Source: Utricularia gibba
Lineage: Eukaryota; Streptophyta; Magnoliopsida; Lamiales; Lentibulariaceae
DNA: 64,000 nucleotides
Reading direction: 5' to 3'
Assembly: GCA_002189035.1 (NCBI GenBank)
Contig: NEEC01000015.1
Location: forward strand, 2,046,001 to 2,110,000
Below the pieces are notes generated by a model. It saw nothing but the letters and a program-made list of their open reading frames with translations, was not told the DNA's origin and did not search any database. Each line of letters begins with the position of its first letter. Positions within the stretch are counted from its first letter, which is position 1. The position numbers and the translations under genes were made by a program. Of the stretch, positions 49,919 to 62,200 are shown piece by piece.

Positions 49919-50416
49919 GTACGGGGCGTTCGGATGGGGCTCCTTTTCCTTTTTTTTTTGTAGTGTCGAGTCGTTTCTATTCCCAGTTAAACGAATTGGT
50001 ATATAAAGAAATCTCAATAATATTCTTTTACATAATATATGTGTATACATAGATTTATTTATATATTTTTTCCCATATTAATGTTTTTTATACTTCATCC
50101 GTGAGGGTATTTGCGGAATAATTCATCGGCACGAGAAAAAAAAAATTAAAAAAATTAGAAAAGCTAAAATTGTCTCTAACACTACCCATTTTAGGCGCTT
50201 TTAATATACGATATGGTTAAATGGGCAAGGCATCAGTGGATGGCTTTTAACCATCGATATTATTGTCTCAATAATTATAAAGCACTCATTCCACGTGAGG
50301 ATGGAGAAAAACAAAACTAACCTATTTTGTAGTAAATAAATGCCGAAGCTGGACTCTTCATTGGTTCAGACTTCCAGACACAACAGCTCTGGTTGGCTGC
50401 TCAATCAAATCAAAGC
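49919..50416. other. Spacer between spastizin-like and KAT3/KC1 genes
   Basis: Contains the 3' end of the upstream gene, an AT-rich stretch near 50.03-50.17 kb, and the promoter and leader of the potassium channel gene on the same strand. No other gene was seen. Confidence 0.4.
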
Positions 50417-53400
50417 ATGCCATCGGAGAACGCAGCAATACCTGAAGTAAGTGCGGCCGCGCCGGCGCAGGGAACTCGCCTGAGACCGCGCCGGAGTATG
50501 GAAATCAGGCACCTGAACTCGCTTTCCAGCAGCATGTTACCCGCCTTTGGAACTGTGGTGAGCGAAGACACCCCCAAGCTCAGAAGATTGGTTCTCGACC
50601 CTTACGACAGAAGATACAGGTAACCACTTACAGAAACAACTGCACCACACATTTGGGAGCAAAATTTTCACTCGATATTTTTTTGGAATCCTTGGTGGTT
50701 CTCCTCCGAAATCCTGGGGTCGGGCATCTGTTCTATGGAAATAAGTTCATGCTTATCATTTTAGAATGATTGGAAAGCCAAAAGATATGCTGATACGAAC
50801 CACACAGTTGGCGTATGAAAAGTTACGGCATCAGTTCAAAGCAAGAGTCGGTTGTTAAGTTAAAGAAAGATGATGCATGTACAAGTTCACGAGGCCTCGA
50901 CAAAATGCTATTAACTTTCAGAATAAAGAGATTTCCTACTAAAGAGGTGCATCAATGAGATCAAGGTTCATTTATGTTCAAGTTCACGAGGCCTCGACAA
51001 AATGCTATTAACTTCTAGTTCAGTATAACGAGATCTCCTGCTAAACATGTGCATCAATCAGATCAAGGTTCATTTATGTTCAAAAAACTAACGAAAGAAA
51101 TGGGCTAGTACAAGCATTAAACATAATAAAATCAAGGATTGAATATTACTTGTACCTCATATGGAATGTAGGATGTGGCAAACCTTCCTGGTGGTGCTTG
51201 TGGCATACTCGTCGTGGTCATCTTCTTTCGAGCTAGCATTTAAGCGAATGTCAACCGTGTACTTATGTACATTGATCTGGCGGTTGATGCCTTCTTCCTC
51301 ATTGATATCATTCTCAACTTTTTTGTCGCATACTTTGACAAATCAACTTACCTGCTGGTTGATGATCACAAGAGAATAGCTATGAGGTATCATTCACCAG
51401 AAATCTTAGATCAGCCTTTTTGTTTTAAGAACCACAACTTACCATTATGTTCCAGGTATATTACGCACCTTTGGTTCCCAATGGATGTCGCCTCAACTTT
51501 ACCATTTCAGATGATATACAGAATTTTCACTGGGAAAATGCGTCATGGTTTTGTCTTTGGCATCCTTAACTTGCTGCGGCTCTGGCGGCTCAGGCATGTC
51601 AGTGAACTTTTCTCTAGGTACGTCTGCATTTAACTGAAATTTAACGGCAGCAAAAGTTCACTTATGCATCAGTCAAAATGGAGTCAAAAAAACTTAATAA
51701 AGCTACATAAGTTTACAAGCGTCCCTTCAAAAGCTACCAACTTACTTGTGCCAGGTTGGAGAAGGACATACGCTTCAGTTACTTTTGGACAAGATTATGT
51801 AAATTAGTATGCGTAAGTACCTCTTCCCTTACAAGATCAATCAACATAGACCCATTGCACATGATGCAAATTGTGAACTGCAGCCAGAAGCTGCCACCAT
51901 AGTGTTTCATCTCTGTTCTCACATGTCGATTGCATCCCACTGGTTCATCTCTTGAGATACAGACACAAACCTGAAAAGAGAAGAGAAAAAATTTAACACA
52001 ATTTGATGTCTATTCTGTGTGGCAGGTGACAGTGTTTGCAGTACATACTGCAGGCTGCTTGTACTTCTGCCTGGCAACATATTACCACGACCCTGACGAG
52101 ACGTGGATTGGCACTGTATTATCCGACTTTAAGAGTGCAAATGTCTGGCTGGTATATACCTATTCCATTTATTGGGCAATTGTCACTCTTTCAACAACAG
52201 GGTATGGAGACCTGCATGCTGTCAATACAGGGGAGAAAGTTTTCTGCATATTTTACATGCTTTTCAATATTGGTCTCACAGCCTACATAATTGGTAACAT
52301 GACTACTCTTGTGGTCCACAAATCTGTTCAAACTTATGTCCTGGTAAGAATCTCATCTCCTGCAGTTGTACATTTTTGCCTCCTCATTTCCGAGAAACAA
52401 TCATTTAGATAAACCACCATTTGATTTGCAGAGAGATGCGATCAATAATATCCTACGCTACTCAAGCAAGAAAAGACTTCCAGTTGGAATAAAAGAGCAA
52501 ATGCTAGCACATGTAACACTTAAATTCAGGACAGCAGAACTTCAACAAGAAGGAGTACTTGAGTACTTTCCAAAAGCTCTGAGAACAAGCATTTCTCAGC
52601 ATCTTTTCCATTCTGTGGTAGAGAATAGCTACCTCTTCCGAGGAGTATCCGAAGATTTTATTGTCCAGCTGGTAATATGATTTATATTCAACAGCCTCAC
52701 TAGGCATGCATCCTTCTCTCTGTGGGTCAATTACATGGTTTTTTTGAAGAGATCATCTCAAAAACAAAATCATAATTTCCTGGCACTAGAAATATATCAA
52801 TACATTGTCAATAAGTTTTTACGTAATTATTCATTATTTTTCACAACCTGATTGCGTAAACATGAATAGCACTTGAGAGGGCAGTCATTTAGTGTTCATG
52901 TGTTTTGGCAGGTTCCTGAGATGAAAGCAGAATACTATCCTCCCAAAGTAGAAATTCTCATAAAAAATGAAATACCAACAGATTTCTACATCATAGTATC
53001 TGGAGCAGTGGTACAAAAATAACACTATTATATGCACAACACTAACCAGCAACTTCCAACAGATGAATTCTCAAATATTCTGTGACTGCAGGATGTGCTG
53101 ACAAAAAGGAATGGAACAGAGCAGGTATTTGTACTTCCAATAAATATAAGCAATTCATAGAATGTATCTATGGCTAATAAAACTCAGAAATGCTAGCAAT
53201 TTTCTTATGATTAAACCAGAATATGATCATTACATCTTTTTTGCATTTCTAGTAATAGATAGACCTTATGCATACAAAACCTCTTAAAGCCTGCTAACAT
53301 GAAATTTGAGGGTGATTATCCAGGTGTTATCAAGTTTAGAGTCTCCTGATATGTTCGGGGAGATTGGGGTGATCTTCAATATTCCCCAGCCTTTCACTGT

Positions 53401-54527
53401 CAGAACAAGGAGACTTACTCAGGTTATTCGGGTGTCTCACAATCATTTAAAGCAACTAGTGCAGCTACACAATGAGGATGAGTCCATCATCTTCTCAAAC
53501 TTCCATCAGGTTAGAATCCTAACTTTACAATTAGACTCATAATGCTGGTAACCTCAACGAAAATGGATTACAAATCTCTGTCACCAAACTTATGCATCTG
53601 ATTTCAGCACATTAAGAGCTTAAATAAGGACGAGTTAGAGGAGATGCAGTTCATAACAGAGTTGCTCCATGAATCAAATGTTGAGGTAGTCTTCCACGAA
53701 AACTTTCCTATATATATATATATAGCGAAAAAACTCAGTGCACAGCAATACAAAATAACTCTGTGTCATCCCAGAATTTGAAAGGTGATTTATTTGCAAC
53801 ATTCAGGCTATACTATCATCGAAGGAACAGCAGATTCAGGAGGAGCAACCTCAAACAGTAATCAGTAAGCAATCATACTATGTTAGCTATTTCCTTAGCA
53901 AGTACTACTGAAGCAAGAACAACTCAAAACATCAGAGTAAAATTTCTGAAAAATTAAAAGACAAACTGAATCATATCCTCACCAATTGATGCTGATTTCA
54001 ACTCTCCATATGTCACTTGAAGAGGCACAAGGGAAAAACAATCTCATTCTTTTATTCAATAAAATGTCCCAAGGAATATAACTGTCTAAACGTCATGCGT
54101 GAATTCACTTCTGTTGATACTTTATGCAGTAAAGGAAAAATCATTATCTCAAAATGGAGATGAGACTTCAGTGAGGAAAATTACGACGATTGACTCAATG
54201 GATGCGCCAACAATAAGAGTGATACTCCATGGGCATCATCCAAAGGCCATAGGCAAAGAGGAAGATGGGGGAAAACTTGCCCATGTTCCAAATTCAGTGG
54301 AAGACCTACTGTTGTTAGCAGGTGAGTGTTTCTGTAATTATAGTCACATATCTTCACACCACTGAACACTTGCATAAATTGACGTTTTACAAGATATCAT
54401 ACATTTTCACCCTGTTACTACAGAGAAAAAACTGGGTAAAAGAGGACAAAAAATAGTGATGGCAGATGGTTCTCAAGTTGAAGACACAGGCGTTCTAAGG
54501 GACAATGATCATCTATACATCATTTGA
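50417..54527 (+). CDS. KAT3: Shaker-type K+ channel subunit, KAT3/KC1 type (frameshifted in exon 2)
   Basis: This multi-exon gene starts [20 protein letters not shown]. It has the KC1-like lead [15 protein letters not shown]1-S4 (S4 in [20 protein letters not shown]), a pore with TTGYGDLHA, a C-linker and cyclic-nucleotide-binding fold ([40 protein letters not shown]), and a C-terminal KHA domain ending [16 protein letters not shown] and DNDHLYII. There are no ankyrin repeats, unlike AKT channels. KC1 subunits do not work alone; they join AKT1 or KAT channels at the plasma membrane and shift their gating to more negative voltage. Exon 2 (51172-51386) is one base short. It reads [10 protein letters not shown], then the true [18 protein letters not shown] one frame over, with the loss near 51255-51266. 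Both flanking intron phases require the extra base. Confidence 0.88.
50882..51080. repeat. Tandem duplication of about 100 bp in intron 1 of KAT3/KC1
   Basis: Two adjacent copies, 50882-50978 and 50979-51080, each begin CAAGTTCACGAGGCCTCGAC and end in TTCATTTATGTT. They differ by several substitutions and a few inserted bases, so the event is not recent. It is intronic and does not affect coding. Confidence 0.9.
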
Positions 54528-54676
54528 ATGCAAGAAGACCTGTCTCAAGTAGTTTGATGATGGACCACAAATAGGTCATCAAGAGATCTATCAATACTGC
54601 AATTTCCAATACGTGTAGACCACGGAAACACGTTCCTGATATCAGAAGGAACAATATGAACATCAACCTTAGAGAC

Positions 54677-55523
54677 TCAGCTACTTGCACTGTTTAGCAC
54701 ATCAAGAATAGCAAATGCAGCTTTCTGTAAATTCTCTTTTTCCTCCACCAAGTCCTTCTTCCTCTGAAGGATGAAATCCTTAGACTTGCCTATCTCATCA
54801 GTTACATTAGCTGAATTCTTGTCGATTATGCTGGGGAGTCAGAACAGCGAAAAAAAAAGGAATACTCACTCACATACTAAGCAGCACCATAGATGAAGAA
54901 ATAAAAGAAACTGTGTAACATATAAACATGCTGAAACGCGTTTATGTGTTAACTTGAGGTCTTGGAGCATCGGTTGGGCTCAAAGAGGAGCTCACGTTAT
55001 CATTTTCATCATATTGTCCATCGCAACTTGCATATTTTGGGAGAGATCTGCTATGAATTCAAATAATTAAGTGAAAAATCGTGCATACAATATGTTCTCA
55101 AATCAAGAAAACGCAATTAAGACTTCTCAGCCCAACGAAATAAGAATCCAGAGGATCGCAGGGGCACGCATTTAAACAAGCGCATCATTATCGCGATCAT
55201 TTTATCAAATTCATAGCAAATCGCAAATAATTAAAAAAAAATAGAGAATCGATTCAGCGTTCACGAACAACAAAATCGATTTGGTAAAAATCCAAATGCC
55301 CCTGATGATAACGGAAGAAACTGGAGAAACATGATACATAGTCCTACCAAGTGAAATCTAAATCGACCAGAGCAGAATATTGTCTCACAAAAATGCCAAA
55401 AAGAAACTTTCGAATCACATAAAATCACAATTATTCATCACCGTAAACTAAAGAAGAGAGATGAGATTCTGCCACAGAAGAAGGGACGAGCTCTGCGCCA
55501 GCGGCTTGCATTGACGTCGACAT
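54677..55523 (-). CDS. Small coiled-coil plant protein of unknown function, 95 residues
   Basis: Three short exons (55442-55523, 54996-55047, 54830-54677) join in matching phases to exactly 96 codons. The protein starts MSTSMQAAGAELV. It continues LVYDLSQNMQVAMDNMMKMI, then a Lys/Glu-rich helix (KSKDFILQRKKDLVEEKEN) with heptad spacing, and ends FAILDVLNSASS. I recall small conserved plant proteins of this layout without a known role. No signal peptide or membrane helix is present. The gene converges on the potassium channel gene, with only 149 bases between the stop codons. Because each exon is tiny, ORF-based calling misses it. Confidence 0.68.
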
Positions 55524-56328
55524 ACTTCGGTGATCGACGGAGCGAGCGGGGAAATCTGGCGCGCTTCTTAAGGAATACACGTACTTATATTGTAGCCTGT
55601 AGGCCCGCTTGCTTCAACAAGAACCATTTAAAGGGTTTTCCCTTGTTGACGAGGGAATCAGGCATGCAGGAGGTGTCACGAGTCTCATTTACATTACTAT
55701 AAATCGGGACATACTACATAAAATGTATAAAAAAAAATTAGTCATCCTCAATTAAAAAATTTTACGTGTGTAGGATAGATTGAAAGGATGCATTAAAAAT
55801 CGGGACACTTTTTTACTGTATGAGAAAATTGATCATTTTCAATTAAAATTTTTTACCTATATGTAAGATAGATTGAGAGGATATATTAAAAATCTAGACA
55901 CTCTTTTTGTATGAAAAAATTGGTCATCTTCAATTAAAAATTGTTTTAACATAATGTATATGAGAGATTGTCAATCTTGCCGGAGGCTATGAAGTTGGAT
56001 GGAGATACCGAAATATCTAAGAATGATGAGCCCTAAGCTTGTTTAGGAGGGATATGATGGCAGAATGTTTATGACCAGACGAAGGGATGGAAAGCAAAAT
56101 CAGCAGCCGGAATGGGAACTGTGATCTTCAGTCTGCTAGAGCTGTTTTTAACTTTCCCCTGTTTTCTGGATCACAACATCCTACTTGTAGTAGCTTGAAG
56201 GTATAAGATATATTCTGTGTGTGAGGTGATTCTGAAGTGAAGGGCTAAGAATCACAATGGAAATGAGTAGCCAGGGAATTCGAAACTAGATATATTAACA
56301 AGGAATTTCCAGGTTCTTAACTGGTGGA
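55524..56328. other. Promoter of the small gene, tandem repeat, SUVH 3' region
   Basis: The first part is the upstream region of the small coiled-coil gene. It is followed by the AT-rich tandem repeat listed separately and by the presumed 3' untranslated region of the SUVH gene. No coding exon was recognised. Confidence 0.4.
55700..55945. repeat. Degenerate AT-rich tandem repeat, unit about 90 bp
   Basis: Units start near 55735, 55824 and 55915, with a partial preceding copy. Each contains TCAATTAAAA, a TAGATTGA core, ATTAAAAATC and GACACT. Copies differ by substitutions and small indels. No terminal inverted repeats or coding capacity were seen, so its origin is unclear. Confidence 0.75.
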
Positions 56329-58179
56329 TTAGTACAACCTGCCTGTACAATGTGCTGCTCCACAGAAACATTTCTTCACCTTGACGTTTCCATCCGAATC
56401 CGCAACCTGTCCCGTGGAGTAATTGTAGTCATAAGTTAGTTCCTGCAGAGGAGGAATGTTTTCAAGTGCAAACAGCATGATATGTGGCATTCGAGTATCG
56501 TTGTGATCGTAGAGCACATTTTGGGCATAAAGGTTGGGCAAACAGCTGTGGTTAATGAATCTTCCCACGTTACCATACTCGGCTGCATCGATCGTGAAGC
56601 CTCCTTCCATCTTTGAATCAAAACCCGCTTCATCTCCAGCATGCCTAAGAGGGGAGTCGATGTAGTTCCTGCCAATGTCAAAGAGATATTCATCGCTCCC
56701 AATCCTTTTCTCGGCTTCCCAATCTTCAAGAAGCTCTCCTACATATTCACATATAAAACTTCCAGAAGGTATAGATTTCAAGGCCCTCACTCCCCAGCCT
56801 CTAGACTCTGTTTTGAAGATCTCTAGCTGACTTTTGATGCCACGTTGGGCGACCCGGTTATAGCAAGATGCTGGGCAGCTGCATAATGGACCACATTCAT
56901 ATACCAGCGATTTTGTCTCAACTAGTGCACCATTACGGTTGTATGGGATTTCACCACCATTTACAACAGCACATCGGCATTTTTTTGAGTCCGAGCATCT
57001 TCCTGTACAGTCACATCCAGGAAGGGGCAAAGGGTGGAACCATTCAGGATACTTTATCTTCAGAATATAGTTGAATGGAGAAGGCTTTTCATCATTTAGC
57101 GTATTCACTGCAGATACAGGAAAAGGCTCTTGTCCTTGAGAAATATCTTCAACACACACACCAGGCCGGATTTTAGACTTGCCAGCTTTTTTCAATTGTT
57201 TCCAAGGGAGTTCAGACTGACCTGGATTCCTTCTCAATTCAAACATGAATACCTGCTTTCCATGAGGCCCTGTTTCAGACCAATAATTTTTAACTGTATA
57301 AAGGCCATCATAAACATAGGTGGTAACCAACTTTGGTTTGGGGTCAAGTGGATCAACAACCCTTGTCTCCTTCCATCCCCGAATGACACGGACAGGATTC
57401 TGCACAGATATGCTATTCCTTAAAGCCAGATTCCCCTTTTCAAGCTTCTGATCTTCAGGCCTCATCTTGGCCTTTCCAACAACATTTCCTCCTTGACCAG
57501 AATATATTAATACATCTGCGTTTTCAACATCATCAGCATATGCCCCAGAAGCAACTACACTGACAGCAACTCGTACCCCATTCAGCTTTGTACTATCTAT
57601 CCCACTTTGGAAAAGACGGTGAATGCCAACAACTGCAAGCTCCACCCTGTATTGAAATTCATCCCCAACTTCAACCCCAGGAACTTCACCCAAGTAGATC
57701 TTATCTGTGTTAACTCCCTTTCCTTCTTGTTTAATTATTTTTGTTGCTTCCAGATCAACCCTTCTCAATTTCTGCACCCCAGGTTTCCTTTCATTTTCTG
57801 GAAAGGAATGGGCTTCCTCTGCATGCAAGAGTTTTCTGCAAATTGCACTGAACAATCGAAGAGTTTGTCTCACTTTGTTGCGGGCATCACCGCAGCCAGC
57901 AGCACTTCCACCGAACGGTGGCAGGCTAATTTCAAAAGATCGCCGCTTGCTGCTAGATGGAGAATGGTTACCAAAAATCTGAGATTGGTCATGTACGAGC
58001 GCCGATGCACCAGAACTTGCACCATTATCTTTGACAGTATGCACTTGTTTTTTACTCTTCCATCTTAAAATCTTGGATTTAGGAACACTTTTATTTGCAA
58101 CAGGTATGCGCTTAGATCCTGGAAACAACTTGGTTTTCAGCTCCTTTTCTCTGCGCTTTCTTCCATCAGGTTTCTTCAT
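56329..58179 (-). CDS. SUVH: SUVH5/6-like histone H3K9 methyltransferase
   Basis: An intronless frame of 616 residues, intact throughout. After a basic N-terminus comes a family helix (RNKVRQTLRLFSAICRKLL), then the SRA-YDG domain (GEVPGVEVGDEFQYRVELAV, VVASGAYADDVENADVLIYS, VYDGLY). The pre-SET region has nine cysteines (CDC, GRC, KKC, RC, then EC, LC, SC and SC), and the SET domain has RGWGVRALKSIPSGSFICEY, NVGRFINHSCLPN and ELTYDYNY. The post-SET is CFCGAAHC. SUVH proteins bind methylated DNA through SRA and place H3K9me2, feeding the loop with CMT3 that maintains non-CG methylation. Catalytic NHSC and YDYN motifs are complete, so activity is likely. At 616 residues it is shorter at the N-terminus than Arabidopsis SUVH5 and SUVH6. 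The leader probably contains an intron with acceptor near 58.35 kb. Confidence 0.95.
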   Translation of the reverse strand: MKKPDGRKRREKELKTKLFPGSKRIPVANKSVPKSKILRWKSKKQVHTVKDNGASSGASALVHDQSQIFGNHSPSSSKRRSFEISLPPFGGSAAGCGDARNKVRQTLRLFSAICRKLLHAEEAHSFPENERKPGVQKLRRVDLEATKIIKQEGKGVNTDKIYLGEVPGVEVGDEFQYRVELAVVGIHRLFQSGIDSTKLNGVRVAVSVVASGAYADDVENADVLIYSGQGGNVVGKAKMRPEDQKLEKGNLALRNSISVQNPVRVIRGWKETRVVDPLDPKPKLVTTYVYDGLYTVKNYWSETGPHGKQVFMFELRRNPGQSELPWKQLKKAGKSKIRPGVCVEDISQGQEPFPVSAVNTLNDEKPSPFNYILKIKYPEWFHPLPLPGCDCTGRCSDSKKCRCAVVNGGEIPYNRNGALVETKSLVYECGPLCSCPASCYNRVAQRGIKSQLEIFKTESRGWGVRALKSIPSGSFICEYVGELLEDWEAEKRIGSDEYLFDIGRNYIDSPLRHAGDEAGFDSKMEGGFTIDAAEYGNVGRFINHSCLPNLYAQNVLYDHNDTRMPHIMLFALENIPPLQELTYDYNYSTGQVADSDGNVKVKKCFCGAAHCTGRLY

Positions 58180-59270
58180 GATTCGTTTCCTTTTTTCTCA
58201 ATGGACACTGGGGCTCGGCCGATGGGCATTGACCATTTTGGCTGTCTAATACATCCGATCTCTTGCATGACTCTCCCTAGGTGAATAATCAGAAGCCCTT
58301 GCGAATCCTGCGGAATTGTCTCCCTAGCACCCTCGTTACACCATCTGCGATTCAGAAAAAAAAAATATGAAAAAAAAAAAATCAACACATGCATAAAGAC
58401 CCATTGATGAATCAAAGTACGGAACAAGAACAAAAACTAAAACTCCCTGGAAAAAAACTAGAGTGATCGGATTACTAATGCGCATAAGAAAAGACTGAAC
58501 ATAGCCAGATCTCGAAATCAACAAAACACAGCGAATATGCTGGTGATTACTACCACGATACACCATCAAAATTTACGCCTCCACCATGAGCAACAACAGA
58601 TGAGAAGAATAGCACCGAAGGAGATTACACGGAATCGCCTCGTGCTGCTCCCTCCAGGCCTCAGCAGTGGCACATTTGGAGGGACGTTGGCAGAGGCGCA
58701 GGGGAAAGAAAAGTTGCATTTTTCAGTCCTTTTGGAAACTCCAAACTACTCCACACATTTTGGAAATATTTCAACTCCACCCCTTCTTTTTCGGACGTAC
58801 AGTTGGTGAATTTTTTGTACATCACACAAAACGGTGCTTCCCTACCACATTTCCAAGGTGAAGAGTATATACCTTAAAACAGGCGTGTAACAACAATTCA
58901 AGATACTGAGTACCAGATGTGAACTCCTACCAGGAAAGATTACCAACGCGAAATTCATCAGTCGAATCGACAGCTACACAGACATTCAACAATATCATCT
59001 GCTAAAGCTATGGCTAAACGGCATGGACCTCGCAAGAGAGGTGATAGAAATGAGTAGAGAAAACTATGTACAATGATCGCCAAACCGCAACCCTCTCACA
59101 TGAACAAAATGCCAACGGAAAGCCAGAGCAGCATGTACCCAAAACACGGGGAAGAGCTCATCTCAAATGCCTGCCTGCTCAGCCGCTTAATCCACTTTCC
59201 AATAACGTGTTGCACGGGCGGATGGCAGGTGCATTTCCCCTGAATGATGGTCTTCAGAGTGACACCCATT
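58180..59270. other. SUVH leader and promoter; EPL-like 3' region
   Basis: Contains the untranslated leader of SUVH (with a short upstream ATG frame and a likely intron), its promoter, and the 3' untranslated region of the EPL-like gene. No other coding sequence was recognised. Confidence 0.4.
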
Positions 59271-62200
59271 CTAATGGCTTCCACCCGAGTTCAGTGCAGA
59301 ATCCCTGATAGCCTCAGCAGCCATTAAAGCGATCACTGCCCTGTGAGTGGCTAGATCAGCTTTACAGAGTAATCTGCGAGCCTTCTCTTTCTTGAGCTTG
59401 GCGAGGTTTCGGGCATGGATGGCCGCAGCCGATGCATCACGTGCATGAAACTCAGGAGTATCTAGGATGTTCTGAGGCTTTTTTGTTTGAATGTATGTTC
59501 CCCCAAAATAGTAGTTCTTTGGAAGGGACAACTCAGGAGGACCTACACCTCAGAGATGAAATTCATTTTTAGCTTTCTGCTTTAGTTTGGAAAGTAAGGT
59601 GTAAAATTTTGGGTTACCTTTACATTCCACTGCATCGGTGCTTGACAAAAACTGTGCATCTCTTGTTGAAACCAAGATAGACGGTGAAACATCAAAAGAA
59701 TAATGTATACTGCTTGCGTGCAACGCCTTCTCGTCTAAGAAAGCATGCCCATTTAATATTCTCCCTGAAATTGTAAATTTCATAAAAGGTAAACTGACGT
59801 TAGCAAGAGTATGGATTATGAATGAAAAACAAAAAAAAGCTTTGAGAATATGGAGAGCTGACCACCATGAAGGGTATCTTGATTCCCTGATGAAGCATGG
59901 CCTGGAAGTTTCCTCTGGGAACGCTGTTTAGGAAATTTATTAGGAGCCTCTAAGCCTCGTGGTTTCAAGCAGAAAGCAAACATGGGAGGTTTCTCAGAAG
60001 GAATATGCTTTTCATTATTCCCGTCAGAAAAGTTTGTACTGAGTCGAGCAACCACATGGTCCCACTCCCTTAGCTTTTGCTGGTACCTCTCCCAGAGAGG
60101 AGGCTGAATAGATGTTCAGAAAACAATCAGAACACTTCTCATGTACAGATACAAGAAGAAACAAGCAAATGCTTGTATGGAATTTCATGAGCATTATTAC
60201 CAGATGAAATAGACATTGCCATCCAAGGTGGAGTAATGTACTGGGGAAATTAACATAAAATAGCAATTGATACCTGCAAATGCCTTACTAGTGGCATACC
60301 CATCCTCTCCCTTTTCTTTCGCCAGTATTCGTACACAATTTTACCAGCTTCAACCGATCCTATTCCCTTAACAAGCTCTTCGATTTCAGAACTGGTGAAC
60401 TCCTCACGAAGCTGAGCATATGAAAATTTTTCAAACATGTCGATAGTTTTCTCCAAAAACTCCTCAGGCATTCCTTCATGTTTGTGTTTTACTGCCACCA
60501 GCCACCTTTCATCATCACTGTCCAGGTCATATAATATCCTAGATGGATCCATCGCCATTTCAACATCACTCTGAACCTGCCGAATATACCTTGCAGAATT
60601 CTGAGTAAAAGAATTTACATCATCGCCTTGGTTATCACACTCTTCTACTAACCGGACTCCAGGAATGGGGATGTTCTTTACAGAAGCAGCACGAATATTC
60701 CTGTTCAAACACTCCTCGTGCATCTCTTTGAAAAGCATCCACTGACTGTGGCTAGTAAACTCTAGCATCCAATCCTTCCCTCCCTTCCACATCCTGGCAT
60801 GAGAGTAACGGTTTGTGGGCCCTGGCTGCAATATATGCTTCACCTTGTAATCATACTTTGGGACACCAGCTTGCTTTATAGACAGTCTCCATTCATTGTG
60901 ATCAGCAAGCTCCAAGACAATTGTCGCTCCATATTCCCTCCATCCTTTGTCTCCTTGTGTCACTAAAATATTAGCGACACATGTAAGCAAATCATACATT
61001 TTCTGGTTTTTCCCATTACCATCAGAAATCCTCTTCAGGCTAGCTCTTCTAAGTCTTTTGTACGGTAGAGCAGCTGAGTTTGATGGTTTTTGCTTTGAGC
61101 TGAAATCATAACCAACATAGGGCAATGAATACTGAACCTGAGTGCGTGGTTTCTTAGGTCCATTACTGAATGCCCTGGTCGTAAAATTCGGCATACCATC
61201 AGAGCATGTCGGAGAAAAGTATTCATGAGGAGATGAAAGGGAACTTTGTTCCCTACGTTTCCACGATTTCCTAAATCCAGAAGAATTGGAACCATGAACA
61301 AAGTTCTCATGGTGATTCCACTCTCCATCAGATGTCTGCCCAGAGACAGAGGCTTCTTCAAGAAAAGGCACATCAACTTTTTGCAAAGCTGAACTTCCAA
61401 ACGTATTACTATATGTAGACTCAATTCTCAGACTGGACGGTGTGGATGTGACAGCTATCGGAGCAGCTCTACGTAGAGATACGGCAGAATCCGAAGCATC
61501 ACAATCCAGTAGCTCATCAATCATTTTTTTTGAGTTGCCTCCGGAATCAGTTGACCATTCAGAAAACCTATCATGATGCACTGAAACACTTCCTGAAGAA
61601 CCAACCTCCATTTGTTGATCTTTGGGATAAGTTTGCAAACCTTTAGAAGCAGGAGCTTCAGTTACACAATCTTGAAGAGCACATGAATCAGTACACTCAG
61701 GAACTGGCTCATCATCTGGGCTTTGATGACGGAGGTTGACACATGTGAAACTATTTTCCATGAGTAACTGCATGTGCAAACTTTGAAAAAAGGACGGCAT
61801 TGCAGAAAAGGAAAGAGCAAGCTTAGGAGGCTCTCCAGGCCTTGCAGCAAGTGGAATGGTGGACTGAATCATTCTTTTATCTTGAGCTTCCTGGGAATTT
61901 AACATTGGCAGGAAGCCTGGCATTGCTTTCCTCCTTGGGCCAGAGTACTAGCAAGAGGTGCACAAGATAATTGTCATTTAAATATCAGGAACAAAAAAAA
62001 AAAAAAAAAAAAACCATTTTGTGAGGCAGAAATTAATACAATAACACCTCTAAGGAATCACCATGCACAAATAAGTAGACATAACATGCGTTGGAGAACA
62101 ACCCTCGCCTTGCATAACTCTGAGGATAAGCTATTTACATGACACATGCACACAATGCTTGAATAAAAAAAAGTTAAGCTGACATCTGCACAACTAGAAA

